A stretch of DNA of 64,000 bases from Nymphaea colorata. Its lineage: Eukaryota; Streptophyta; Magnoliopsida; Nymphaeales; Nymphaeaceae. Both the position numbers and the translations under genes were made by a program. Under the pieces are notes generated by a model. It worked only from the letters and a program-made list of their open reading frames with translations. It ran no database searches and had not been told where the DNA came from. Of this stretch, positions 1 through 11,825 are shown piece after piece (position 1 is the stretch's first letter; each line of letters starts with the position of its first letter). The stretch covers positions 1,563,143-1,627,142 of the forward strand of contig NC_045138.2 in NCBI RefSeq assembly GCF_008831285.2, read 5' to 3'.

Positions 1-33
1 GAGAAAACATTTATTTATTTATTTTTTTAAATT

Positions 34-53
34 GGGGGGGGGGGGGGGGGGGG
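34..53. repeat. Poly-G run (about 20 G)
   Basis: An uninterrupted run of about 20 G lies in an AT-rich flank, directly after a T/A-rich stretch. It is seen directly. Such runs are length-unstable and error-prone in sequencing, so the exact count is not reliable. No gene is visible around it. Confidence 0.9.
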
Positions 54-169
54 AGGGTGTGACCCCTAGGGGGCTCTTGACCACACAGGCTAGGTGGGAC
101 CCACACGTGGGTCCCACGTAGCATTCTAGACTGAATTAGATCTAATTTTTGGATTTAGGTTAAAATTTG

Positions 170-345
170 AATTTTGCAATTGGATTTGGATTTTAAATGA
201 CATTTGCAATTCGATTTGGATGTCAAATGATATTTGCAATTGGATTTGGATGTCAAATAACATTCGCAATTAGATTTATATTTCAAATGACATTTGCAAT
301 TAGATTGGATTTCAAATGACATTTGCAATTGGATTGGACATGTAA
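170..345. repeat. 30-bp tandem repeat, about six units
   Basis: The motif TTTGCAATTGGATTTGGAT, followed by TCAAATGACA-like sequence, recurs at 30-bp spacing. The GCAAT core ends near 180, 210, 240, 270 and 300, and the last unit is slightly shorter. Units differ by a few substitutions, so the array is old or diverging. It encodes nothing recognisable. Confidence 0.85.
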
Positions 346-857
346 TCCTGCATTGGGATTTGTGTCGTAGGTTAAATTGAACTTAAATTATTCTTTAGAT
401 CCGAAATTAGCTTTGAAATTGCAATTTTTCACAATTCTTTTGTAAAATTTTCACATTGTTTCAATGTTGATGTGGAAAAATTTGGGGTGGTAAAGAAGGC
501 TCAACCAAACTGGGCTTGATGTGCTCAAGCTTGGCTTCCTTAGTGGAGCTTAACTGCGCTCAAGCGCATCAAGGGCTGTAGTGCATAATAGAGCCTCATT
601 AAGCTCATTTCTCCTGAAGTTGTTGAACTTAGAATCCCTTTTCCCCCCTTTTTAGCTTGTAGAAGCGTAGCATTAGCTGGTTCTAATAAGAGACACACAA
701 AAGACACACCTTGAGCAGGTGCTACTTATTTGGACTTAAAAACAGTGGCATATGTGTGACGCTTGAGTTGAATGGTGTACTATCAAGAATATTGATGAAT
801 GATGAGAGTGTGATCACATTAATCAAATTTCTGTCAAACAACTAAATTGCTTTATTG
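346..857. other. Intergenic, no gene recognised
   Basis: This stretch is AT-rich with short ORFs only. Around 475-495 the text resembles the end of a long LTR (AATTTGGGGTGGTAA), comparable to but not the same as the LTR ends at 8830 and 13485. No coding region, RNA gene or complete repeat is seen. Confidence 0.5.
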
Positions 858-1111
858 GATCCCTAATGATCTCATGAAATGTTGTTTTGGATCTGGGCAT
901 GCATTTTAACGTACTGGATCTCTAACTAAAGAACGCCTTTCAAGCCGACTACACACCTGGTTTCACCTTTATATCATCAAAAGAATTAACTTTTCCGGAC
1001 TAACCTATGGTCAATTCATCAAATGGTTATTACGATATTGTGCATGGATTTGTTTGGATCTGTGTTATACTAGCCATTATGGCATCTGACTAATTGGACA
1101 TTGGTGAAACA
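858..1111 (+). repeat. Dispersed ~250-bp repeat, third copy
   Basis: This block matches 19349-19592 and 40569-40812 almost base for base, running from GATCCCTAATGATCTCATG to CATTGGTGAAACA. It differs from them by a few substitutions and a short ATTAACTTTTC-type insertion near 985. The other two copies belong to the large duplication A/B. Finding it here outside that duplication shows the segment is an independent dispersed repeat. No ends typical of a transposon are evident. Confidence 0.85.
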
Positions 1112-1739
1112 GGAAACTGCCCTTAGTAAGTTAAACATGTTTTCTTACTATTACAAAAATTTTTACCTCTATGTTTCTAAAGTTTTACTCCAATAATACA
1201 TGTGTACAATGGGAAAGAGGCAGGATTAGTACTCAAAAGTCCAGCCAATGTAGCCCTTCCCACTTGACAAGGAGTTTTCTTTAGAAATCGAAGACTAATC
1301 TAAGATCTGCACCACGTATTAAAAAGAAAAAAAGGACATTGATTTGATGTATGATTGGATGGGGGTTGATGGATTGCCCTGGATCGATCGATTCTCAATT
1401 AAGATTCTCACGATTTCAGATCCATGGATTCATGATCAGAGCTTTCTCTCACTAGTCTTAAATAAAATAAGGATGTCACGAGTAGATATTAGGTTTACCC
1501 TGAAATCCTTACTTCAAAGAACCATCTATGTTGTTATAACAGTAAAAGCATATCACATTGATCCATGGTCGAAGCCAAAGGGGCCCTGCATGAGCCCTAG
1601 CCACACCTCAATTTAAAAAAAAAAATTACATGTAAATTTTAAAAAATTTTACTTGTCATATATAAAATTTTGAAATTTAAGTTAGGAGCCAAATTCTCAT
1701 CACGTCTCCATTGCCAACATTCAATAATGTTTGCCAAAC
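1112..1739. other. Intergenic with a MITE-like tail
   Basis: No gene is recognised. At about 1570-1680 the pattern GGGGCCCTGCATGAGCCCT, followed by poly-A/T and ACATGTAAATTTTAAAA, matches sequences at 14920-15010, 36140-36200 and 54080-54180. These are remnants of a common plant non-autonomous repeat. The 90-residue ORF at 1344-1616 has no recognisable domain. Confidence 0.5.
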
Positions 1740-2280
1740 CATACAATGTGAACATGCTCGCCGTTAGTGACTCAAATGAGAAGCTAGCATGTCATGTACA
1801 AGCGACAACATCAAAAACTGATTTAAAAAATAGTGGTGGAAATAATTTTCAGCACAACCAAAACAAGATGTGGTGCACATATTATAAAAAAAGGACATCT
1901 CAAGGAAAAATGTTGGGATCTGATTGGACATTCCACAAGGGAGAAGCCAATGTCCTTCATCACAGCATACTTTGTTACTAAGGAAGAAATAGAAAATTTT
2001 TTGCAGAACTTTTCAAAGACAAATCTGATGTCAACACAGCCCTTTGGAAATATGGCAGAAAGTAAATCCCAACCTCTTTTTACTCAAGAAAAAAATTCTG
2101 ATTGGATTATCGACTCCGGTGCTATGGAACACTTGACATTTGATTCTTCTAGGCTAACTAATTTTATTAAAAACATTGGTAAGCATGCTTATACAGCTGA
2201 TGGCTCTCCAATATTGGTTGACTAAGTTGGAGAGGTGAGTTTTCTTGGGAGGAACAAAAGATCTAGTGTTGTTTACACAC
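1740..2280 (+). pseudogene. Ty1/Copia gag-protease remnant (5' part)
   Basis: This is the end of a Copia gag and the start of its protease. A zinc knuckle of the CX2CX4HX4C type is readable near 1868-1915 but is spread over two frames. Its second cysteine reads as tyrosine (WCTYYKK), and the GHLKEKCWDLIG part needs a frame change. The aspartic protease signature WIIDSGA is intact near 2101-2121. The reading frame reaches 2223 (stop TAA) and the coding sense continues to 2280, where a long LTR interrupts it. The rest of this polyprotein resumes at 4935. The copy cannot encode a functional product. Family assignment rests on the zinc knuckle and DSGA motif. Confidence 0.85.
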
Positions 2281-4929
2281 TGTTATCACCCCAAATTTTT
2301 CCAAAAATACTGTATTCGCATTTAATCCTACACCCAAAACAAATTTGCAACTATTCGATCTAAAACAAATTTTTAAACCTAAGTCTCGATCCAAATCAAA
2401 CATTTCAAACTCAAAATCCCAAATTGAGTTGAAAATGACAAAGTCTGGTGCTATGAGTACCGCTCACATGCAGAGACCATCCTCTTGTCTTATGCTTCAA
2501 CTGAATCCGCACTCAAAACGATCTCGGAGTAGCTTAAAACAGAGTCGGCCGCCCACTTCTAACAAAAAACTTTCTTTACACATTTTAAATTAAAAAAAAT
2601 GTTTTACGTTTCTTATATAGACCACATTTTTTTAATTTTGTTTTATTAGATTTTATTTTTTTAAATGAATTTGTGCGTCCTGCGAGGCTCGCGTCCGATC
2701 GCACACACGCGCTGCCGAGGCGTCCTCTGGGACCTACTTAGTGCGCAGGCCCCATTTTTCTTCGAAAACTGATCTTTGGAGGGCATTTTTGAACTTTTTA
2801 AGTGGGCATTAGCTCTACCTACACATCAGCCATGGATTTTCAGGCCTAGTGGCCAATCATACCCATTTCAAACCCTTTTTTTTCAAAATAATTAAAAATC
2901 ATTTGAAATTCACATGAAAATCTTGTAAAATTCAAAAGAATTTAAATTTTGAGTTTTGGCTCCAAAACTCCCTATAAATACTCCCACAATCCTCCCTCTT
3001 CAACATGAGCCAACCATAGAGGAACCTCTTGTGCTTCCTCACTTGAAATTCTAAATTTTCCTTAGCTCTTTCTTTCCATTTCTCTCTTCTTCTCCAACCT
3101 TGGGAGCAAATATTCTCCAAGTTCAAATTCTTCAAAAGAGCACAAAGAAATCTCTTTGTGATTCATCATCTTAGAGCTTCATCTTAGGTGACTCCAAGAT
3201 CATTCAAAAGAGAGAGCTTATTTGTAATAATATTCACATTCGAGGTGTGTAATCTTCCTCTTTTTCTCTTACCACCTTCCCATGGCCATGCAAGAAAGCT
3301 CATCTTATCTGGAATCGAGAGTTATATCTTGAGTGCATTGGGATTATGAACAAGACAAAATAAATTCTATTTCTCCATTTATCTCCAAAAATATGCTTGC
3401 TACATTGTCTTACTCCGTATATATGCTTGAGACGATGTTCATGCATGATATTCTAGTTTTTCCTTAATTAATGAGCAAATGCACAATGAGAATGAGTGCT
3501 TGGGATTGAGATTTGTTCATTCTTGGGTTGATTTTTGAGGTTGGGACTAGTCCAACCTGGGAAAGCCCTTTACAAATTTGTACATGTTAAAGTGCATCTT
3601 CATGTTATTTTCACGCTTAGTTTATTTGTTAATCACCCGATTAGGAACCCTAATGAGTGCTTCGTCATTCCCCATTTCATGTATTTTTTATTTTCTTTCG
3701 TACCCAATCGTGGGAGAAATCAATTTTCTTGTAATGCTTGTGGTTTTTATTTACACACAAAAATATTTGGAATCATGTTTTCCAAAAGATTTTCAAAACC
3801 AAATACCCTATTTAATACGGCTTTGGAGACTTAACTTTGGTTCTTGCATGAGCCCAAGTTTCTCTCCGGCTTATATTAAAAATTGAAGTCGGTTATTTTC
3901 AATTCATTTCTTGATTTTAATACTCATGAAGACATATGTGTATATACATGTTATATATGTACATGTGCACATGAATATCTTTTTTCGTCTTTCTCTCTTT
4001 ATGATTTAACATGATTTTATAAACTCTTATATACGTATATATGAATATATATACGTGTATTACATTTTAAAATCTTTCTTTCTTTTAAATCTTTGATTTT
4101 TTGATTTTCAAGATCTCTTTCTCTCTCTCCTTCTCTATATTTCTCTTGTTATAAAATTTTTCATATTTTCAATTCTTTTGAATATTTTTCTCTTATGATC
4201 TTTTCGTTTACCGAATTCATCAAGACCAAAACTCAAACAATGACCCAATATTGGAATCATGCTTAAGGGTCTACAACCCCATTCCATTTTCAAAAACTTT
4301 TCTTTTTTCATCAAAATGTTTATTATAAAAATCTTAGATGTATGTTATGTTAGGAATGTTTCTAAATGAATGTTGTGGTAGGAATGAATTATTTCCTTTT
4401 AATCATATAGGATCAATGCATTCATGCATTCTCACTTACTCAATATCACTTATGATCATAAGCACCTCTCTAAAGAACTTAAGTCAGATGAGATAGAGCT
4501 TTAACTAGGTAATAATCAAATTAGAGCAAAATCTCAAACCAACTTAAAATCTTCAGAGAACACTAAAATGACTTTACAATGATTTCACAAGCTTTTCAAA
4601 CGATAATTGCAAAGATTTCCCAACTCTAGTTTTCTCTAAAATGTTTCACATTCTCAAGTAATTCTTCAAGAATCTTTTTAAAGTTTGAACAATCAAACTT
4701 TCAACATTTCTCTCAAACACTACACCGCATATAAAATGAAAAATATGTTTAAGCCAAAATGAAGTGCATCAAGGATAAACATAGGCCTTGGATTGATTAC
4801 CCCCTGCAAAGGCACCAAGAACGGTCGATCCTCGTATCGACGGGCAAATACCTTTCTCTCTCATTAAAAAAAAAAACTCATTTTTCTGGAGCACTCCAAA
4901 AAGCAACCAAAATTCTTGGGATGCAAACA
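2281..4929 (-). mobile_element. Solo LTR of a long-LTR family (L1), with TSD
   Basis: This 2.65-kb LTR lies in minus orientation: its 5' end (TGTTTGCAT on the minus strand) is at 4929 and its 3' end (TGATAACA on the minus strand) is at 2281. It is flanked by the direct repeat CACAC at 2276-2280 and 4930-4934, the 5-bp duplication expected of LTR-retrotransposon integrase. The interrupted Copia frame resumes immediately after the second CACAC. It has no coding capacity; ORFs inside it are incidental. It shares sequence along its length with the LTRs at 5639, 11826, 32311 and 59442. A solo LTR forms by recombination between the two LTRs of a full element. The family is most likely Ty3/Gypsy-derived, but no pol sequence is present to prove that. 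Confidence 0.85.
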
Positions 4930-4934
4930 CACAC

Positions 4935-5638
4935 CTAAACCCTCTGCTAGTCTTGTATCTGTGAGCAAGATTATTGAAGCTTATCATAACTGATTAGCCA
5001 TTTTTTCCCACGAGAATGTGATTTTCCAAGATCGGAGACAAAGAGGGAAATTGGTAGACGTTGAGAGCATAATGGGCTGTATGTCATGGACAGCTTCAAG
5101 CCAATTCGTTCTATGAAAGTCACCAGTAGTTAAAGAGCTTCAGAGTATGATCTGTGGCATTCACGCTTAGGTAAACATTAAACTCGCTTGTTCCAAGCAT
5201 CATTTTTTATGGTCACGCCCGTGATGCTTGTGAATTCCCTATGTCCATTAGACTCCATTTTCAAAGTACTCGCTAAAGATTTATTGGGTTGTTTTGTTTA
5301 GCTCATTCTGATATTTCGGCCTTGTCCCCATGAATTTTCATTTTGGATACAAGTATTATGTTTTCTTTATTGGTGGCACGAGTCGCATGACATGCTTATA
5401 CTTTCCCAAAATTTAAAATTGAAGTTGCTAAAGTTTGTGAGGAATTTTATGTACTTTTACACACTCATTATGATGCAAAGATAAACTCTAATTGGATAAG
5501 AGATGAGAATATATTAATAATATTCTACATGACTTTATTAAAAGGAAAGGCACTCAACCTCAGCTCACTACTGTTGGAACTCCACAGCAAAATGGAGTTG
5601 CCAAACGAATAAACCAGCAGCTGCTTGAAGTAGCTAGA
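4935..5638 (+). pseudogene. Ty1/Copia protease end and integrase remnant
   Basis: This continues the Copia polyprotein cut at 2280. Recognisable pieces are a protease/integrase linker, the integrase zinc-binding entry (WHSRLG near 5156-5175), a region where Copia integrases carry SDNG-type core sequence, and the conserved GTPQQNG motif near 5575-5595. The last is followed by the usual LLEVAR segment. Many stops and frameshifts make it dead. It ends at 5638, where a plus-strand LTR begins. The RT and RNase H parts of this element are not found next to it. Confidence 0.85.
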
Positions 5639-6817
5639 TGTTCGCATCCACAAATATTTTTGGTTTTTGGAGTGCTCTAGGAAATGAGGTTTTGTTTTGA
5701 AATGAAAAAGTAAGGGACTCGCCCGTTGGTACGAGGATCGACTCTTCTTGGCCCTTTTACGAGGGTTAATCAATCCAATGGCTATGTTTATTTTTTATTG
5801 TAATTCATTTTTGCTTAAACATCTTTTTCATTCTAAGTGTGGTGCAGTATTTGAAAAAATATTGAAGACTTGATATTTCAAATTTTTGAGAATATTTTGA
5901 AGAATCATTTGAGGGTCTAAAACATTTTTGATTTGGAAAATCCTGAATTGATAAATCATTACAAATATTGTTTGAAAACATTTGAAGATCATCTTTTAGA
6001 AATCACTTTGGTGTTCTCTTTAGACTTTAAACAGGTTTGAGGTTTTGCTCTAATTTGGTTACTACCTAATTAGAGCTTTATCTCATATTGCTTAAGTTCT
6101 TTTAAAGATATGTTTGTAATCATTTATGATGCTAAGTGAATGTGAATGTACGAATGTCTTGATCCTATATTATTAAAATGGAATCATTCATTCCTACCAT
6201 GACATTTATATAAGAGCATTTCTACCACCACATACATCTAAGATTTTTGTTTCATAATTGTCATAAATATTTTTATGAAAAAAGAAAATTTTTTGAAAAT
6301 AGAATGAGGTTGTAAATCATCAAGCATGAATCCAATATTGAATCATTACTTGAGTTTTGGTCTTTGTGAAGTTGGTAAATAAAAAGATCTTGAGAGAAAA
6401 ATATTCTAGAGAATGAAAAAGATGAAAGACTTGAATGTAAGAGAATGTGGAGAAAAAGAGAGAGAATGAGATTTTGAAAATCACAAAATAAAATATTTTT
6501 TAAAAGGAAGAGAAATACATATACATATACATATTTATATATATGTATATCAAAGCTTTATAAAAAGAAAGTATCAAATCTAATGGAGACAGAGAAGAAG
6601 AATTTAAAAAGAGAGAGAGAGAGAGAGAGAGATTTTATATAAAAGAGATTTGTAGAGGAAAAGAGACTCTAGAGAGAGAGGGAGATTCTAAAGAGATAGA
6701 GAGAAAGATACACGTATATATATTTATATATATGTGTATGAGATTTTGTAAAAGAATATGTTGAATCATAAAAAAAGAAAGACAAAGGATAGACAGTCAT
6801 GTGCATGTATACATATA

Positions 6818-6864
<47 letters not shown>

Positions 6865-8846
6865 AAGCATTGAAATCGAGAAATGATTTAAAAATATCCA
6901 ACTTCAATTTTTATGTAGGTCAAAAAGGAACTTGGACTTATGCAAGAGCCTAAGCAAACTCTCCAATGCCGCATTAAAAATGGTATTTGCTTTTGAAAAT
7001 CTTTTAAAAAATATGATTTCAAATATTTTATATATTAACATAAAATCATGATTGTTTGTCAGAAAAGAACATATCTCTTCCACCATTAGGCATGGAAGAA
7101 AATCAAATATACATGAAAAGAAGAGCAACATGACAAAACACTCATTAAGATCCCTAATTGGATTATTAAAAAAGAAACTAATCATGAGAATGACAAGAAG
7201 AATGCATATTAACATGTACATATATGTGAAGGGTTTTCTTGAGTTGGACAAATCCCAACCTAAAAAATTAACATAAGATAAAGTAACTCCAACTCACACT
7301 CATTCTTGCCGTGCATTTGCTCATTACTCAACAAAATTAGTATATCACGCATGAACATTATCTCATACATATAACAAGCATATTTTTGGAAAGAAATTAA
7401 AAATTAGAATTTATTCCACCTTGATCATACTCCCAGTTCACTGAAGAATAGCTCTTGACTCCAGAAAGGAAATCATTTGAGCTTTCTTGCACAACCATGA
7501 GGAGGTGGCAAGAGGCAATGAAAATAAAGATGGAGGATTACATACCTCGAATATAGATGAGCCTCATCCTTTGAATGATTTTATGATCACCTCGAATGAA
7601 TCTCCAAAATCATGAAAATATCCCTTCAAGAGGTCTCCTTGCACTCTTTTGAAGAGTTTGAACTTGAAGAACTTTGCTACCAAGGTTGGAGAAGAAAAAA
7701 AAATGGAAAGAGATAGGCAACGGAAAATCAAAAATTTCAAGTGAGGAAGCATTAGAGATTCCTCTATGCTTGGTTTATGCACAAGTGGAAGGATTGTGGG
7801 GGTATCTATGGAGCGTTTTGGATCCAAAATTCAAAATTCAATTTTTTTTTGAATTTAACAAGATTTTCATGCGAATTTCAAGTATTTTTGAATGATTTTA
7901 ATTTTTTTAATTGAAAATTGGTTTAACCAAGTGAGATTGACCATTAGCCCTGCCAATACCCTTTGGGATGAGGGCAAGTCTATTGCCTACCCCAAGAGAC
8001 CAAAACCACCCCTGCGTAGTCGGTTTGGACACTGTTGTGCGCCAGTGCACAACAGCGCCCAGCACTGTGTCGAGGGGCATGTGGCAGCGCTCGTCGCACG
8101 ACACACGGTCGGGTGACTGCACGTCTTGTGACACGCCATTATTTAATTTAAAAAAAAAGAAATAGCATGAAATAAAAATGGTATAAAATGAGATAAAATG
8201 AAATAAAAGAAGATAAAATAAGTAAATAAATAAAAAATTATGTTCATATAAAAGACATAAACTATTATTTCTTTATTTAAAAGGTGTATAAAATTGGTTT
8301 TTCTTATAAATGTGTGGCCAACTCTATTTTGAGTCACTTCGGGCTGGTTTTCAATCTAGACTGGGTTCAAATTGTCGTAGATGCATTCTACTCAGTGATT
8401 TAAGCTCAAAAACATATTTTTAGCACAAGGACGAGATATAAAACAAAGGAAAGGTTTGGGTGTGCATGTGCGGTGCTCAATAGCATCAAATTTCGTTGTT
8501 TTGATATTGATTTTAGATCTTGAGTTTGAAATTCTTGATTTGGAACTAAACATGGATTTTGGGTCTAATTTGGATTCGATAGTTGGATTTTTGGTCGAGG
8601 TCTCAAAACCAAAAGGGCATGGAAACATATAAGAAGTTTGAATCTCGCATCTAGAGTTGGGTTTTGAATTTGAATTTTGTGTTTGGGTTTAGACAAGGGT
8701 TTAGAAATTCATTATGGATTGAATAGTCGGAATTTGTTTTGGGTCTAGGATAGGGCTTAAGGCCCAGAAATTAAATCCAGATGAAATAATTGAGATTTGA
8801 GAGAAAATGAAGTACACACCTTTTTTGAAAAATTGGGGTGATAATA
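5639..8846 (+). mobile_element. Long LTR, plus orientation (L2, 5' LTR)
   Basis: This 3.2-kb LTR starts TGTTCGCATCC at 5639 and ends at a degenerate TGATAATA at 8846, where intact copies read TGATAACA or TGACAACA. It matches the reverse complement of the solo LTR 2281-4929 and the LTRs at 11826, 32311 and 59442. It is followed directly by internal sequence, so it is a 5' LTR and not a solo LTR. It contains the family's conserved block (GGGACTCGCCCGTTGGTACG at about 5713). It also carries GA, CA and TA microsatellites at 6611-6864 and a pyrimidine-poor middle. It cuts the Copia integrase at 5638. No ORF in it is a believable gene. Confidence 0.8.
6611..6864. repeat. Microsatellite cluster (GA, CA, TA) inside LTR
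   Basis: An AG run of about 22 bp at 6611-6632, further GA-rich sequence to 6710, a CA run at 6819-6844 and a TA run at 6844-6864 lie close together. The related LTR at 60430-60650 is also GA-rich here but lacks the long CA run, so these tracts expanded in this copy. Confidence 0.85.
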
Positions 8847-11825
8847 GATGTCTCACTTTGTTACTAAGCTGGCATTTGCTGCGCTTAGTGGCAAAGATAA
8901 GCACCACAAAATTTGAATAATGAAAATTTTGGCTAAAAAGCTTAAAATGTCGGAACTACATTTCAAGTTTAACCCTTTGCCCTGAATGGGTTGTTTGACC
9001 TTATGTAAACCCTTGCCTGAGGTTTGCCGAAATTGAATTTAATTTAACTCCCTTGAATTGATTGCCTTGGCTTGTATTGCAATATTAACTCCTTACCTAC
9101 GTGGGTTGCTCTGGCTTGCATTACAGGTTTAACCCCTTACCTGCGTAGGTTGTTTTAGCTTTGCATTGCAGGTTTAAACCTTTACTTGTATGGGTTGCTC
9201 TTTTGTCCATAATTTCAGGCTTAACCTCTTTCTTCAATGGGTTGCTCGATAACAAGTGTCAATGCTAGGAAAGAATCTTCATCACCTTGAATACCTTTGT
9301 TGAAGCTGAGAATGAAACCCTATTGCTCTTCCAATGGTTGTGACAAGAAAACTTCCTGTCACCTCGAGTGCTTTTGGGGGAAATTTTTGTTTTCACGAAA
9401 AGCTCGATTTTGAACTTGCTTAGGAAAATTCCCCAAACCAGCGCTTGGGCTGAGCTTGCTTTGAAAAGCCATTGACCAAATGACCAAGTTGTGCTTGTTC
9501 CATAAGTTTCCCTTGTCCAATGACATAGTTGAGCTAACTTCGGAATGCTCTAAATCTAGAGGTGGGATTGCGCTTGATCAGATCTTTAGCTTAGTAGCTG
9601 AATTGGTTTGATTGAGATATGACCTACACAAAGAAAGAGGGTAGTTTCAAAATATATGTCACAAAAGCAATTTAGAAGTGCCTCAAAATATTCATAATTT
9701 AAAAAATACCCCAGTGTTAGCAATTGTCATGATTGATAAGTGATAGGATATGATTTAAAACAGAATGTGCTAATGTACTCGGTAAAAGAAGGTGGTTGAA
9801 TCTTAGATTGGGACTGAGGAGAAGAAAATAATGGAAAATGCCTTGGTGTTAACAATTGTCATGACTGAAAAGTGATAGGATATGATTCAAAACAGAATGT
9901 GATAAGTACTAGGTAAAAGATAAATGGTTGATATCTTGGATTGAGACTGAGCCAAAAAAAAGAAGGAAAATGCCCCTTTCAAAGAAGGTGTGGACACAAC
10001 TATATAAAGAAACTTTATATATTTCTTGCTAATAAGGAAATGAGAATGAAAGGTAATAACATGTGTACAAACTCAGATATGAAAGAATTTTCGATTTGTA
10101 TTTAATGACAAGCAATTGGGACAAAGCCTGCAGAAAAGGCAATTGGGACAAAGCCTACAGAAAAGGAATTTGTTGTAAGAATATGATTGGTAAATAGTGA
10201 TTTTCATAGCGAGATATCAAGTTGATAATATTTCAAATTAATATAGAAAAACAAAAAAAATACGAGTGATTTATTACTTGTGAAGAATTTTAATTTTGAA
10301 AGGATTAAATTTTAAGCAGAGTGTAAATATATGAGGTTTGATTCATGAAGATATTGACTCAATAGGTGTGAATGAATAAGTCAAACTCAAGTGTTGGACA
10401 ATTGAAAATAGAATATACTGGAGTAAAGCAAAGATTGGCATTCAACTTGAAATAAATGATGACCCAATCAAATCACAGAAGTAATAAAATAGGAGGAAAG
10501 ACATATTATGGGTATTGAACCTAGAAAATTATTTGGCTAAATTTAAATGAAGAAAAATGCATGACCTGAGTCAAGCAAAGTTGGTAATTGAGCCAATAGA
10601 TGGGTATCATGTTCAAGAATAGAAGGTTTAACAAATAAATAAATGAGAGATTGACAAGATATGATAAAATGTAGATTTTGAAGTAATTCTAGAAAAGGGA
10701 CTTGCCAAGGAATAATTGATGACCTACCAAAATTATGAAAGTAGTAAAATTGGAGGGAAGTCACACTATAGGTATTGAAGCTAAAAAATTTTTGGCTAAG
10801 TATAAATGAGGGGAAAAAATGAATGACTTGGGTCAAGCAAAGTTGGTAATTGAACCAATAGATGACTCTCATGTTCACTAATAGAATGTTAGATAGATGA
10901 ATAAGTGAGGGATTGCCAAGGTATGATAAAATATAGATTTTGAAGCAATTTAGAAAAAAATGGACTTTTTGAATGGTAGTATTTGGATAATCAATGTCAC
11001 TTAGGTAGTAGGGTTGAAGCACGATTTTATGACGTGGTCATGTTGAAGACTATAGAAATTATCAAAGAAGACAAGACATTAATTCAAATGATGAAGATGA
11101 AATGTAAAATTGTTGAATTGATCAAGGAGTGCTTGGAAGGCACACATGCACTCATCATATAATGATAAACAACCAATATTTTCTAAAGTCACATTTACCA
11201 TCCATCATGTAGCTTAGTTTGATCAATTATGAATATTCCATATAAAATATGCCAATATACCTTCAACAGTGGCCCTAGTACGAGCATAGACTCTACCATT
11301 AACCAAATAAGATCTGGGTTTCTCATGTCTCCTTGGTCACCCGTCAATATACCATAAGTTATCACTCATAGTATGAACGAGAGAGTTTTCCCGCCCAATG
11401 TATGGTCCAGTTGTAAGGCTTAGTCTTTTGCTACCACCTAAGACCAAGACAACATGATAACTGAGAGAAATAGGTATTGGAAGTTTTTGAAATATGAGCA
11501 AGCATGCAAAACCGGTTGTCTCTAATACAATGTTTTCTATTGACAATGATTAAAATAAATAGAAGATCAAAGATTATTTTCAATCAAGTCTTAAATTGAA
11601 GAGGATTATATTTCATCTTAGATCTATGTAAATATGATTAATCTTCCTCAATTAGACTAAATGCAAGACAGCAAACAATAAGGAATGTAATGAAATTCTG
11701 ATGCAGTCAAGGTCAAAGAAAGGAATATGCTTTATCATCAGCAATATATGAGATGTTCAAGTTTGTCAAAATGCATCAATGATAATCATAGCCCCACAAT
11801 GACGAGTCCCATCACGGTCGTCATC
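8847..11825 (+). mobile_element. Non-coding internal region of long-LTR element (I1)
   Basis: About 3 kb lies between the 5' LTR at 5639-8846 and the LTR beginning at 11826. No gag, protease, RT, RNase H or integrase motif is visible, so the element looks non-autonomous, in the style of a large retrotransposon derivative (LARD). The first ~70 bp (CTTAGTGGCAAAGATAAGCA) are repeated, diverged, right after the LTR at 13499 and after that at 34795, as expected for sequence just inside a 5' LTR. The rest recurs at 30393-32310 and 57134-59441. No clear primer-binding site complementary to a common plant tRNA, and no purine tract before 11826, could be recognised. Confidence 0.65.
8961..9245 (+). 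repeat. Degenerate tandem repeat, ~45-60 bp units
   Basis: The phrase TTTAACCCCTTACCTGCGTA followed by GGTTGCTC-like text recurs about five times (near 8969, 9085, 9127, 9171, 9221) with variable spacing. It lies at the 5' end of the internal region. It encodes nothing recognisable. Confidence 0.7.

Noticed and set aside
34-53. G-run as a G-quadruplex regulator
   Set aside because: A quadruplex is chemically possible, but no gene or promoter lies next to it and the run may be inflated by sequencing.
170-345. CRISPR-like array
   Set aside because: Units are contiguous with no unique spacers, and the sequence is plant nuclear DNA.
6904-7251. ORFs in long LTRs resembling one another (6904-7251, 60488-60811, 3578-3886)
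   Set aside because: Similarity is due to LTR homology; the frames are not conserved and lack coding signals.
5639-8846. Second 5-bp target duplication (CTAGA before 5639)
   Set aside because: No CTAGA follows any candidate 3' LTR end (8846, 13499), so the insertion cannot be closed.
10543-11022. 159-residue minus-strand ORF, repeated at 31165-31503
   Set aside because: Lies in non-coding internal retroelement sequence. It contains an internal repeat of itself because the DNA is repeated. Low-complexity F/Y/L-rich peptide.
11040-11140. Possible RNA gene in the internal region because of conservation among three copies
   Set aside because: Conservation is expected for recent repeat copies. 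No tRNA, snoRNA or other fold was recognised.
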